A stretch of 21,171 nucleotides of DNA from Bacteroidota bacterium (lineage in GTDB: Bacteria > Bacteroidota > Bacteroidia > UKL13-3). The notes under the pieces are model-generated. The model saw nothing but the letters and a program-made list of their open reading frames with translations. It ran no database searches and was not told where the DNA came from. Each line of letters starts with the position of its first letter. Position 1 is the stretch's first letter. Where the stretch lies: positions 1-21,171 of the forward strand of contig RGVD01000017.1 in NCBI GenBank assembly GCA_010027395.1, read 5' to 3'. The translations under genes and the position numbers were made by a program. This document shows positions 1 through 10,300 of the stretch, piece by piece.

Positions 1-570
1 GATCGCTCTTTGGTTGTGGTTGATTTGCCTTTTGGAAGCTATCAAGGTAATTCGAAGGAAGCTTTGAATTCTGCTATTCGAATTATGAAAGAAGCTGAGG
101 CCCATGCTGTGAAATTAGAAGGTGGATTAGAGGTGGTAGAATCAATTAAAAGAATATTAACTGCAGGCATACCCGTAATGGGACATTTAGGTTTAACACC
201 ACAAAGTATATATAAATTTGGTACTTATGAGGTAAGAGCTAAAGAGGAGGCAGAAGCTGATAGATTGTTAAATGATGCCCGGTTATTAGAAGAAGCAGGC
301 TGCTTTTCAATAGTGCTTGAAAAAATACCATCTAAACTTGCGAAACAAGTGGCTGAAATGGTTAAAATTCCAGTTATAGGAATAGGTGCTGGACCTCATG
401 TGGATGGGCAGGTTTTGGTTAGTCATGATATGCTTGGCATCAATAAAGATTTTTCACCCAAATTTTTGCGCAGGTATTTAAGTTTATATGATGTGATAAA
501 AGAGGCTGTTGAACAATATATATCAGATGTGAAATCTGTTGATTTTCCTAACGAGAAAGAGCAATACTAA
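1..570 (+). CDS. panB: 3-methyl-2-oxobutanoate hydroxymethyltransferase (PanB), 5' end cut off
   Basis: The reading frame is open from base 1, so the gene enters from the left; about 80 N-terminal residues of a usual ~270 are missing. PanB is a cytosolic enzyme that transfers a hydroxymethyl group from methylene-tetrahydrofolate to 2-oxoisovalerate, giving ketopantoate, the first committed step of pantothenate/CoA synthesis. Diagnostic blocks are visible in order: VDLPFGSY, VKLEGG (substrate-binding Lys region), GHLGLTPQS, the VLEKIP segment carrying the family's catalytic Glu, and IPVIGIGAG followed by DGQVLV and HDMLGI. The spacing fits the TIM-barrel enzyme throughout, with no frameshift. 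It ends 27 bases before the pseudouridine synthase gene and probably shares its transcript. Confidence 0.96.
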   Translation, partial: DRSLVVVDLPFGSYQGNSKEALNSAIRIMKEAEAHAVKLEGGLEVVESIKRILTAGIPVMGHLGLTPQSIYKFGTYEVRAKEEAEADRLLNDARLLEEAGCFSIVLEKIPSKLAKQVAEMVKIPVIGIGAGPHVDGQVLVSHDMLGINKDFSPKFLRRYLSLYDVIKEAVEQYISDVKSVDFPNEKEQY

Positions 571-597
571 GTCTTTTTCATTTCTAAATTTACTTAA

Positions 598-1251
598 ATG
601 CCCGATATAATTTTTGAAGACAATCATCTAATAGCTGCCGTAAAAAGGAGCGGGCAAACGGTTCAACCTGAGCCTAACAAACCTTTGAGTTTAGAAGAGG
701 AGGTAAAAGCCTACATCAAACAAAGCAGTAATAAACCTGGTGATGTTTTTCTTGGGGTTATTCATCGAATTGATATGCCTGTTTCGGGCTTGGTATTGTT
801 TGCAAAAACAAGTAAGGCCTTGACGAGAATGAATGAGATTTTTCAAAAACGAGAAGTTGAAAAATTTTATATAGTGAAGGTGCATAACAAACCTTCTCAT
901 CAGAAAGAAATTATTACCCATTGGTTGAGACGTGATGAAAAAAAGAATATCACCAAAGCATTTGATGAAGAGGTTACACATAGCACAAAGGCTCAATTGG
1001 AATATGAATTACTTGAAAGCTCAGGAAGGTTTAGTGTATTAAAAATTCGATTGCTAACAGGTCGCAAACACCAGATAAGAGCGCAACTGGCTTACATTGG
1101 GTGTTCAATCGAAGGTGATATGAAATATGGTGCTCCCGCCCCTAAGAGAGACCAGAGTATTTCACTACATTCTTTAAGTTTGAAATTTTTACATCCCGTA
1201 AAAAAAGAGGAATTAGAATTGATAGCTCCATCAAAAATAAAATTGAGCTAA
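598..1251 (+). CDS. RluA-family pseudouridine synthase
   Basis: This predicted cytosolic RNA pseudouridine synthase has 217 residues. The family catalytic motif appears as HRIDMPVSGLVLFAKT at residues 57-71, with Asp59 as the expected nucleophile that attacks the uracil ring. A C-terminal TGRKHQIRAQLAYIG block (around residues 154-168) matches the conserved RluA/RluC RxHQIRxHL region. There is no N-terminal S4 domain; the protein starts almost directly at the catalytic fold (IIFEDNHLIAAVKRSG), as in the short single-domain members. The target, rRNA or tRNA, cannot be told from sequence. The ATG at 598 follows the panB stop by 27 bases and the next gene starts 3 bases after its stop, which supports one operon. 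Confidence 0.93.
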   Translation: MPDIIFEDNHLIAAVKRSGQTVQPEPNKPLSLEEEVKAYIKQSSNKPGDVFLGVIHRIDMPVSGLVLFAKTSKALTRMNEIFQKREVEKFYIVKVHNKPSHQKEIITHWLRRDEKKNITKAFDEEVTHSTKAQLEYELLESSGRFSVLKIRLLTGRKHQIRAQLAYIGCSIEGDMKYGAPAPKRDQSISLHSLSLKFLHPVKKEELELIAPSKIKLS

Positions 1252-1254
1252 GCC

Positions 1255-2328
1255 ATGCGGTTGATTGTTGTTATCATATTGTTTTTAATAGTTGATTCAA
1301 CATATGCACAAGATGATTTTTATAAATTAAATCTTGGTTTACAACCCTCTGCTGGATTTGCTTGGGCGCATGATGATAAGGTTAATTCTATAGAAAATAC
1401 ATCATTTGCCGGCATTACATTTGAAGTTAACAAACTTCATTTAGGCAATCAATCAAGTCAATGGAACAATAAAGGCTACTTCAATGGTGTTCAAATTTCT
1501 TACTTTCGTTTTAGTAATTCAATCATCGGTCATTTATTTTCAGCTTCATATTTTTTGGAACCCGTTTTAATTAAAACTGAAAAAATAAAATTAAGTCTCA
1601 GGGCAGCTTTGGGTTTAGCATATGCTTCTAACCCTTTTGATAGTATTTTCAATCCACGTAATAAAAATTATAGTTTATATGTGAATCCTTACCTCAGTTT
1701 AGGTTTAAACATAAGGTACAAAGTTAATTTGGGCTTTGCAATTAAAGCAGGCCTGAATTATAACCATATTTCAAATGGAAATATACAAGACCCCAATTAT
1801 GGTTTGAATTTTCCTAGTATGAGTTTGGGCATGGAAAAAACATTAAATACCTTTAAGATGATTCCAAAGGTACTTGACAATATACCCAATTGGCGAATTG
1901 ATTTAGTAGGATTTGCAAGCAATAAAAGCAGTACTTTAAGCCTGAAAGACAGGTTTTGGGTATATGGCATGGGTATGAATCTGAGCCGAAAAATAAACTT
2001 ACTTCATGCTTATACTATTGGGGCAGAAATAATGGCTGATGAATCTGTTGGTTTTTTATACCAAATGGAGTTAAGAAAAGGAAGAAGTTATTTTCGATTA
2101 GGAACAACTATTGGACATGAATTTTTATTAGGTAATAAATTTGTATTTAGTCAACAAATTGGAGTTTATATTTTCAATCAAACCCCTTATGTTTCTTGGA
2201 TATACCATCGGTGGGGACTTAACTACAAATTGACTAAAAATCTGATGATTGGATCTAATCTTTTAGCGGATTTTCAAAAAGCCAACTTTCTGGATTTGAG
2301 AATGACATACAGCATTATCAAAAAATAA
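1255..2328 (+). CDS. PagL-like acyloxyacyl hydrolase / lipid A 3-O-deacylase-family outer-membrane barrel
   Basis: A 357-residue exported protein with a signal peptide (hydrophobic residues 3-13, likely cleavage after STYA, residue 18) and alternating beta-strand composition typical of an outer-membrane barrel. The segment HISNGNIQDPNYGLN (residues 171-185) matches the PagL active-site region, where His and Ser of the HxSN motif act in removing the 3-O acyl chain of lipid A. At the position of the third catalytic residue of Pseudomonas PagL (Glu, twelve after the Ser) this protein has Asn185. The protein is about twice the length of PagL itself (~150 mature residues); the extra C-terminal half (from about residue 200) is also strand-rich and has no recognised motif. 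It lies 3 bases after the RluA-family gene. Family assignment is fairly secure; activity is not. Confidence 0.78.
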   Translation: MRLIVVIILFLIVDSTYAQDDFYKLNLGLQPSAGFAWAHDDKVNSIENTSFAGITFEVNKLHLGNQSSQWNNKGYFNGVQISYFRFSNSIIGHLFSASYFLEPVLIKTEKIKLSLRAALGLAYASNPFDSIFNPRNKNYSLYVNPYLSLGLNIRYKVNLGFAIKAGLNYNHISNGNIQDPNYGLNFPSMSLGMEKTLNTFKMIPKVLDNIPNWRIDLVGFASNKSSTLSLKDRFWVYGMGMNLSRKINLLHAYTIGAEIMADESVGFLYQMELRKGRSYFRLGTTIGHEFLLGNKFVFSQQIGVYIFNQTPYVSWIYHRWGLNYKLTKNLMIGSNLLADFQKANFLDLRMTYSIIKK

Positions 2329-2453
2329 AAATAATGGTTCAAAAATATTTCAAGAAAATGTCCCTTTATGCAACCAATTCCCTTTAATTATTTACTTCCT
2401 ATTAAATAAATGTTATTTTATTGAAAAATATTTTAGATTGAGCCGGAATTTTG

Positions 2454-3395
2454 ATGCTAATGCAAGTAATAATTGTTGATGATGTTCATCCGATTTTGAT
2501 AAATGGTTTAACAGAAGCCAACTTTAGGGTTGACTATCTACCCAATGCAAATGAAAATGAAATATGCTCTGTTATTAAGCATTATGATGGGATAGTGGTC
2601 AGAAGTAAATTGAAATTGGATGAAAAGATTTTATCCAAAGCAATCAAATTAAAATGGATTGCAAGAGCAGGAAGTGGAATGGATAATGTAGATGTTGAGT
2701 ATGCTTTAAAAAATAATATTCATTGTGTTAATGCTGCAGAAGCTAATGCAGATGCAGTGGGTGAGCATACAGTGGCTATGTTGCTCTCGTTAATGCATAA
2801 GCTAAGTCAAGCTGATGTTCAAGTGAGAAATGGCATTTGGGACAGAGAGGGTAATAGAGGGGTAGAAATAAGTAATAAAACCATTGGTATTATTGGTTTT
2901 GGGCATACAGGAAAATCTGTAGCTCGCAAGTTAAGTGGTTTTGGGTGCAAATTATTGGTCTATGACAAGTATTTAGAGGATTATGGAAATGAATATGCTG
3001 AGCAATCTGAGATGAACCAAATTTTTGAGGAATGCGATATCATAACTTTTCATGTTCCACTTACCAATGAGACAAAATGGATGGTAGATGATATTTACCT
3101 AAATCGCTTCAAAAAGTCGATTTATTTGTTGAATTTGAGCCGAGGAAAGGTAATTAGGACAAAAGATTTGGTAGCGTGCATGGAAAGTGGAAAAGTTTTG
3201 GGTGCTGCTTTGGACGTTTTGGAGAACGAAAAAATTGGAAACTTAACTGATGATGAAAAAGAGTGGTTTGAATATTTAATTCACTCAAAGCGAACACTTT
3301 TAGCCCCTCATGTGGGGGGATGGAGTAAAGAAAGTTACCAAAAAATTTCGGAAGTGTTATCATTGAAAATAAAAGAATTAAAGAGCAAAATATAA
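2454..3395 (+). CDS. D-2-hydroxyacid dehydrogenase, probable D-3-phosphoglycerate dehydrogenase
   Basis: An NAD-dependent cytosolic dehydrogenase of about 313 residues. Numbering from the TTG at 2451, the Rossmann motif GFGHTG lies at 149-154, the cofactor-selecting Asp at 172 (VYDKY), and the catalytic set is Arg231 (LNLSRGKV), Glu260 (ALDVLENE) and His287 (LAPHVGG). The spacing between Arg and Glu matches E. coli SerA. It lacks the C-terminal ACT domain of SerA, so it is the short form without a serine-feedback module. ARAGSGMDNVD near residue 71 is the usual substrate-side loop of phosphoglycerate dehydrogenases. Proposed role: oxidation of 3-phosphoglycerate in serine synthesis; another D-hydroxyacid is possible because no serC or serB is adjacent. 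The start could be ATG 2454 or ATG 2460 (MQVIIVDD); the TTG at 2451 is less likely. Confidence 0.85.
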   Translation: MLMQVIIVDDVHPILINGLTEANFRVDYLPNANENEICSVIKHYDGIVVRSKLKLDEKILSKAIKLKWIARAGSGMDNVDVEYALKNNIHCVNAAEANADAVGEHTVAMLLSLMHKLSQADVQVRNGIWDREGNRGVEISNKTIGIIGFGHTGKSVARKLSGFGCKLLVYDKYLEDYGNEYAEQSEMNQIFEECDIITFHVPLTNETKWMVDDIYLNRFKKSIYLLNLSRGKVIRTKDLVACMESGKVLGAALDVLENEKIGNLTDDEKEWFEYLIHSKRTLLAPHVGGWSKESYQKISEVLSLKIKELKSKI

Positions 3396-3494
3396 ATTAC
3401 TTAAAAGGCAAATAGAGATGATAGTTGATAAATTAAATTAATCTGCTTTTATTTACCACCTTTTAGTAAGCATAATAAACTAGTAAATCTGTAA

Positions 3495-6400
3495 ATGATG
3501 AAAAAAATATACATCCTACTCATTGCATTATTTGCCTTCCACTTTGCGGCACAAGCACAGTCAGGTTTTGGCGAAATCCGTGGTAAAGTGATTGACGAAA
3601 AGACCAAGAAACCTATGGATTATGTAACTGTAACAGCCTATTTGAATGGTATTGCCAAAGCATCTACCCAAACAGATGATGATGGTGGTTATACATTCAA
3701 AACGCTTCAAGTTGGAGAATATAGCATTAAAGCCTACTTCTCTGGTTACCCTCTTCAAACAGTTACTGATATTGGTGTAAATCCTGATGGAATTACATTC
3801 GTAAACATTACAATGGAGCAAAACGTTAATTTGCAAGAAGTTGTAATTAAAGACAAGCCAGCACTTATAAGAAAAGATGGTGTGAGTGGTGCTCAATTTA
3901 ATGCAGCTAAGATTATGGCCTTGCCACAACGAAACGTAAACGCAGTTGCAAACCTAACAGCTGGTGTTGAAAGTCGTGGTGGTGCTACGCCAAATATACG
4001 TGGTGGTCGTTCAGAAAATACCGCATACTACATCGATGGTATTCGTGTTCAAGGTGGATCTAGCACTGGTATTGCCTCAAATGCTATTGATCAAATACAA
4101 GTTATTACGGGTGGTACACCAGCTCAATATGGTGACTTTATTGGAGGAGCTATTTCAATCACAACTAAAGCGCCTACTAAAAGATTTATACGCTCAATAG
4201 AATATAGCACTTCGTCTCCTTTTTCTGGTTATTTGGATAACTCGCAGTTTAACCAATTAGAGGGTGTATTATCTGGCCCACTTAAAGTAATTAACAAAGG
4301 TAAGGGTGATAAAGAAAGAGTTTTGGTTGGATTCTTAATTTCTACCAATATCAACTACCAGAGAGATGGTCGCTTACCAGCTACCGATATTTATAAAGTT
4401 AATGATAACAAATTGGCCGAATTACAAGCCCGTCCTCTGACATTGGCTTCAAATGGTTCAGTTGTTTATTCTGCAGAATTCCTTCGTAAAACGGATTTGG
4501 AAAAAGTAGATTACAGACAAAATGTACCTCAGTATGCTATCAACTTACAAGGAAACTTTAACTTCCAACCTGCAGAAAACATTAATATTCGTTTAGGATA
4601 CCAAGGTAATTATTTCAATGGTAGAGACTATAGTTATTATAGTTCGTTGATGAATGCGTCTAACAATCCATTGAGAAACGATTATACTGCAAGAGCTTAT
4701 TTACAATTTACCCAAACCTTTAACAAGAAAAAGTCTGAAGACGAAAAAGATAAAAAAGAGGTAAAAGGAGGTATAACTGATGCTTTCTACACTGTCAGGG
4801 TTTCTTATGAAAATAGATTTGTTGAAGTGATGGATGCAACTCACCAAAAGAATTTCTTTGATTATGGTTATATAGGTCAGTTCAAGACATACAAAGCACC
4901 AGCATTCGAAAGAATCAGCAAGTCTTTTGGACAAGCTCCAGATACTTTTAAAGTGAATGGAAAAGATTATTATTTAACTAGCTATTGGAAACAAAACTCA
5001 TTCAGAGACACCGCTTATAGATTTGTTGCTGGAGATGCAAACCCAATTTTAGCTAATTATACCAAAACAGTTTATGACTTGTTAGGAAACAGTAATATCC
5101 GAACAGTAGATGATTTATTGGGTTCACGTGGTTTAACCAACGGAAGCCAGCCGGATGGTATATACTCATTCATGTGGGGTAATGTGGGTACAAATCAAGC
5201 TTCTTATTCTAAATTAAATAATGAAACCTATTCTGCTTATATTATGAGTGAGGCTAGTATTGCACCAAAAAGTAATCCTAAAGCAAAGCATGATTTACAA
5301 TTTGGGATTAATATTGAGCAACAATATAATAGAACATACAGCTTAGGTGCAACAGGCTTGTGGACTGCCATGAGACAGTTAGCGAACGAGAAATTCCCGG
5401 GCGAAGGTAACTTAGACCCTGTTACTGCAAAACTAAAATTTGATGCCAATGGTGTTTTCCAAGATACTGTAACTTTCGATAGAGCAGTTGCTGATAGTTT
5501 AACCAATCAGTTTGGTGAAAACTTAAGAAATAAACTACGTGACATGGGTGCTACTGATATATCAGGAAGACCTATTGATAGCAAATCATATATTGATGTA
5601 AATTCATACAATCCAAATACCTTCTCTTTAGATATGTTCAGTGCAAATGACTTATTAAGAAACGGTGTGAGTTCATTAGTTAGTTATAACGGATATGACT
5701 ACCTAGGAAATAGAGTGGGTGGGCAGCCTGGCATTAAAGACTGGATTAAAAACAGAGCATTGCCTGCATATCAGCCAACCTATGCTGCAGCCTGGTTTCA
5801 AGACAAGTTTGTATTTAAAGATTTAATTTTACGTTTAGGTGTTCGTGTTGAAAGATTTGATGCAAATCAACCTGTGCTTAAAGATCCATTTTCATTGGTT
5901 CCTATATATACCGCTGGAGATGTTAAAAATGGTAATATCAAAGGATTGGCAAGCCAAATTCCGAGTACCATTGGTAATGACTATGCTGTATATGTTGACA
6001 GAGCAGGTAAAGATCAAGCCTTATCTAATAACAACATTAATATAACAGGTTTTAGAAGTGGTGATAAGTGGTATGATAAAAATGGTAATTACGTATCAGA
6101 TCCAAATACATTGAATAAAAACTACCAAACCTTAAATGGACAAAATGCGCCTTTATTGGTTGATCCAACAAAACCTGAAACACCAACTGAAAATTCTTTT
6201 AAAGATTATGTTCCAGATGTAAAAGTTTCACCTCGCGTTTGGTTCTCGTTCCCTATTTCAACAACATCGCAATTCTTTGGAACATATGATATCTTAACAC
6301 AAAGACCTGCTGCTGCTGGATTTAGCCCAAACAATGCTCAATTTGACGATTATTTCTTTTTACAATATAGAAGAGGTGGTGCTATCAACAATCCTGATTT

Positions 6401-7298
6401 GAAATTTACTCAAGTAACAGATTATGAAATTGGTTTCCGTCAACAAATTGGAGATAATTCTAGTTTAGGTATCATTGGTTCTTATAGAGAGTTCAAAAAC
6501 TTGATTCAACAATATAAATACGTTCAAGCTTGGCCGTTTGATTATATCACATACGGTAATTTAGACTTCTCTACAGTGAAAAGCTTTAGATTGGAATATG
6601 AATTGAGAGATTTAGGTAACGTAAATATTTCAGCCAACTATCAACTGCAATTTGTTGAAGGAACAGGTTCAGGAACTAATACTTCTGGCAATTTAGTAAA
6701 TGCTGGTTTAGGTCAGTTAAGAACTGTATTCCCTCTAGATTACGATACACGTCACACTATAAAAGGTACATTTGACTTCCATTATAAAGATGGTAAGAAA
6801 TATGACGGTCCAATTGTAAGAGGTAAGAAAATTTTAGAAAATGCTGGTTTCAATATTATATTTAATACTGTTTCAGGTAGACCTTATACACAAAATACAA
6901 TCGCTGTTCCAGAAGGATTAAGTGGGGTTGCAGCCCGCTCTCCAATTAAAGGTACAATCAATGGTTCTAATTTACCAGCCCAATTTTATACTGACTTAAA
7001 TGTAGATAAAAACTTCACATTCACAAGCAAGAAAATTGATGGAAGAACTGTTGAGTATAGAATGAGAATTTTCTTAACAATTCAAAACTTATTCAATGAA
7101 GCAAATGTATTAGGGGTATACAGATACACAGGAAGCGCTTATTCTGATGGATTTATTACTTCTCCTCAAGCAATTGAAAATTTACGTGCTGCAACCAATG
7201 TGCAATCTTTTGTTGACTTATATAATACAAGGATAGTTAATCCGGGGAATTTTGCCTTACCTCGTTTAACTCGTATTGGTATTCAATTAACTTTTTAA
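3495..7298 (+). CDS. TonB-dependent outer-membrane receptor with carboxypeptidase-regulatory-like N-terminal domain
   Basis: A 1267-residue outer-membrane transporter and first gene of a three-gene operon. Residues 1-21 form a signal peptide ending AAQA. Residues about 26-108 form a carboxypeptidase-regulatory-like beta-sandwich (GEIRGKVIDEKTKKPMDYV), common on Bacteroidota receptors. The plug covers about 130-225, with NIRGGRSENTAYYIDGIRV and IDQIQVITGGTPAQYGDFIGG being typical plug blocks. The rest is a large barrel ending in the aromatic strand TRIGIQLTF, the expected signal for barrel insertion. The blocks IQNLFNEANVLGVYRYTG and LPRLTRIG near the end resemble a receptor group usually seen beside large T9SS proteins. 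A charged stretch KKKSEDEKDKKEVKGG (around residue 410) is probably an exposed loop. No SusD-like lipoprotein follows, so a SusC glycan-uptake role is not supported. The substrate is unknown. ATG 3498 is an alternative start. Confidence 0.92.
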   Translation: MMKKIYILLIALFAFHFAAQAQSGFGEIRGKVIDEKTKKPMDYVTVTAYLNGIAKASTQTDDDGGYTFKTLQVGEYSIKAYFSGYPLQTVTDIGVNPDGITFVNITMEQNVNLQEVVIKDKPALIRKDGVSGAQFNAAKIMALPQRNVNAVANLTAGVESRGGATPNIRGGRSENTAYYIDGIRVQGGSSTGIASNAIDQIQVITGGTPAQYGDFIGGAISITTKAPTKRFIRSIEYSTSSPFSGYLDNSQFNQLEGVLSGPLKVINKGKGDKERVLVGFLISTNINYQRDGRLPATDIYKVNDNKLAELQARPLTLASNGSVVYSAEFLRKTDLEKVDYRQNVPQYAINLQGNFNFQPAENINIRLGYQGNYFNGRDYSYYSSLMNASNNPLRNDYTARAYLQFTQTFNKKKSEDEKDKKEVKGGITDAFYTVRVSYENRFVEVMDATHQKNFFDYGYIGQFKTYKAPAFERISKSFGQAPDTFKVNGKDYYLTSYWKQNSFRDTAYRFVAGDANPILANYTKTVYDLLGNSNIRTVDDLLGSRGLTNGSQPDGIYSFMWGNVGTNQASYSKLNNETYSAYIMSEASIAPKSNPKAKHDLQFGINIEQQYNRTYSLGATGLWTAMRQLANEKFPGEGNLDPVTAKLKFDANGVFQDTVTFDRAVADSLTNQFGENLRNKLRDMGATDISGRPIDSKSYIDVNSYNPNTFSLDMFSANDLLRNGVSSLVSYNGYDYLGNRVGGQPGIKDWIKNRALPAYQPTYAAAWFQDKFVFKDLILRLGVRVERFDANQPVLKDPFSLVPIYTAGDVKNGNIKGLASQIPSTIGNDYAVYVDRAGKDQALSNNNINITGFRSGDKWYDKNGNYVSDPNTLNKNYQTLNGQNAPLLVDPTKPETPTENSFKDYVPDVKVSPRVWFSFPISTTSQFFGTYDILTQRPAAAGFSPNNAQFDDYFFLQYRRGGAINNPDLKFTQVTDYEIGFRQQIGDNSSLGIIGSYREFKNLIQQYKYVQAWPFDYITYGNLDFSTVKSFRLEYELRDLGNVNISANYQLQFVEGTGSGTNTSGNLVNAGLGQLRTVFPLDYDTRHTIKGTFDFHYKDGKKYDGPIVRGKKILENAGFNIIFNTVSGRPYTQNTIAVPEGLSGVAARSPIKGTINGSNLPAQFYTDLNVDKNFTFTSKKIDGRTVEYRMRIFLTIQNLFNEANVLGVYRYTGSAYSDGFITSPQAIENLRAATNVQSFVDLYNTRIVNPGNFALPRLTRIGIQLTF

Positions 7299-7300
7299 AT

Positions 7301-10300
7301 ATGAAACATATGAAAATATATACATTTAAAACTCAATTTTTTAAAAGTTTAGTATTCTTGCTTGCTATCGCAACATCAGGCACTAACCTATATGCAAAAG
7401 AGAATATAAGAAACAGAGAAGAGAAAAGATTATCTCCGAATCAAACTGCTATTGGACAAATTTTACAGAAAGGTTCAGGCTGTACAGTTGGTTCTCAGCA
7501 GAAAGAATTGTCAATTAATAACGTGCGCACACGTATTTTAAATGGAGGAGATATGTGGTGGGATTTGCAAAGTGCAAAATATGAAATACCAAAAGTTCCT
7601 GCAGGACAAGTTTCAAAGAACTCTTTATTTGCTGGGGCTCTATGGATTGGTGGCGTAAGTAGTGGTAACCTAAGATTAGCCGCACAAACTTATCGTCAAG
7701 GTGGTAGTGATTATTTCCCTGGTCCACTTATCGCTGGTTCTGCCACTATTTCATCATCTCGCTGTAAAGACTTCGATAAAATTTGGAAAATTCAATTACA
7801 AGAGATTGTTAATTTTCAAAATGACGCGCAAGCTGCAGTTGATGCAAACAACGACTTTTTAACTTGGCCCGGTAATGGTAAAGTTTCTGATGGAGAAGCT
7901 GCTTTTCTTGCTCCTTTTTATAATGCACCAAGCGATGAAGCTAAGGGTATTGTGAATGACCCAAATTTATATGAGCCTGAAAAAGGAGATTTTCCTTCAT
8001 TAGACCAAAATAGAAAAGACAATATTCCTGACGAGATGATTTATATTCTTTACAATGATAAAGGAAATGTTCACACCGAAACAGGAGGTTTACCAATTGG
8101 TTTGGAATTGCATACACAATGTTTTGCTTTTGCTACAAACAATGAGTTGAATAACACAACTTTGTATAGAACCACCATTTATAACAGAGGTAATGAAACA
8201 ATTGACTCTTGTGTATTTGGACAATGGGTTGATCCAGATTTGGGTAACTATACTGATGATTATGTTGAATGTGATTTAGCTACTGATCCTGTAAACAACG
8301 TTCCAAGAAATTTGGGTATATGCTACAATGGTGATGATAATGATGAAGGTGTATTTGGTTACGGATTGAATCCCCCAAGTATTGGTGTTCGTTTTTTCGA
8401 AGGTCCTAAAAAAGCAGATGGAAGCTTATTAGGTATGACCAAATTCATTTATTATAATAATGACTTTTCAACCATTGGGAATCCTTCTACACCCCAGCAC
8501 TATTGGGGTTATTTGAATGGCAGATGGAAAGATAACAAAGTAATTACCTATGGTGGAAACGGTAGAGATGGTGCTGACACAGCGAGTTTCATGTTTCCAG
8601 GAAAAACAGATCCAGCTGGTAGAATAAACTGGACGGAAAGAACAGCCAACAACGCCCCGGGGGATAGACGTTTCCTGCAAACTTCTGGTCCTTTTAGTAT
8701 GTTACCTGGAGCAGTAAATAAAGTAACAGTAGGTGTTGTTTGGGCAAGAGCAACCACCGGGGGTGCTACTGGATCATTTAATTTATTGAAAACAGCAAGT
8801 GATAGAGCATACCAATTGTTTAAAGCAGATTTCGTTAATCCTAGATCACCTATTGCTCCAGATGTAACAATTACCGAATTAAATAGAGAATTGATTCTAA
8901 CACTTAAAAATTATAAGACTACAGAATCATTTGTAGACACTATAAAAGGGCCTTGTAACGAAAAAACTAAAATCAAGTTTCAAGGGTATAAAATTTATCA
9001 ATTAAAAACCAATAATGCAGGTGCTGATTTATCTGATCCAACCCAAGCAAAATTGGTAGCTCAGTGTGATATCCAAGATGAATACACCAGATTAACCAAT
9101 GTTGTAAGGGATATTGAGTTGGGTCAGTCATATAAAGTTGTTCAAGTAGATGGAGAAAACAAAGGTATTAGACATACTTTCAGTCTAACCCAAGATGCAT
9201 TCTCAACCCTTTCTGATAGAAGATTTGTTAATTTTAACGAATACCATTTCTTGTTGGTTGCTTATGCCAATCCTGTAAACTGTCCAATTGTTGAAGAACA
9301 ATACATTTCAGGAAGTACTAATATTTCAACTGGTACTTCTTTAGTGCATACTGGTAATCCCCATGATCCAACCCCAAGAGCAGAGGGTTCTGTTCTGAAT
9401 TCAAGCTTAAATATTGGCCCTGAAATTACCAGAGTTGAAGGTATTGGAAATGGTGGAAATGCAATTAGACTTTCAAGAAAAACAATCGAAGAATGTCTAA
9501 CCTCACCTAATTATGCTTCTGTAACACCTACATACGAAAAAGGATATAGCCCTGTTACCATAAGAGTTTTTGATCCTTTCAAAGTACCTTTAGCTGATTT
9601 TGAATTGAAATTGGTTGATAGTTCTTCTTATGGGAATAAAGTAGATTCTATTTCAGCTCCAAGTACCAGATGGTATTTAACTAAACTAGGTCCTAACTCG
9701 AAAACAATTTCTTCTGAAGCAGCCATTTCTGTCAATAATGAGCAAATAATAGAAGAGTGGGGAATAGCCCTTAATGTTACCTCTTCAATCAGGCCGGGTA
9801 ATCAAACCGCTCAGTTCGACTTAACAGGTGGTTTTATTTCAGGTGAATTGACATATGCCAATACTACAAATAAATGGTTGACAGGTGTGGTGGATGAAGA
9901 TGCTAATTATTTAGCCAGTATGGGATACCCTGAATCGGTTACTATTCCTTTCAATTGGATAAGGTCTGGAGCAAGTGGAAAATCGAATAGCTATAATGAT
10001 CCTTTAAGAAACGACTTTTCGATAGGAGGTGAAGCTATGGATGCAGGTAAAAACTATGGTAAAATTATAGGAGGCACTTGGGCTCCGTACGGATTAGCCG
10101 CAAAAGAAGTGAGCACCAATACACCAACACTTGGACCTGGCTGTAAAATCACAACTGGTGGTGGAAGTACAGATAATACATTAAATGATTTACAAAGTGT
10201 AGATGTTGTTTTTACAAATGATAGAAGCAAGTGGAGTAGATGTGCAGTTGTTGAAACTGGAGAGTTAGCAGCATTTAATGTTGGCAACGCGGAGAAATTT

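Noticed and set aside
3397..3470. Inverted repeat TTACTTAAAAGG / CCTTTTAGTAAG in the spacer before the TonB receptor gene
   Set aside because: Pairing needs a bulge and spans a 50-base loop; in AT-rich DNA this is weak, and neither arm looks like a known operator.
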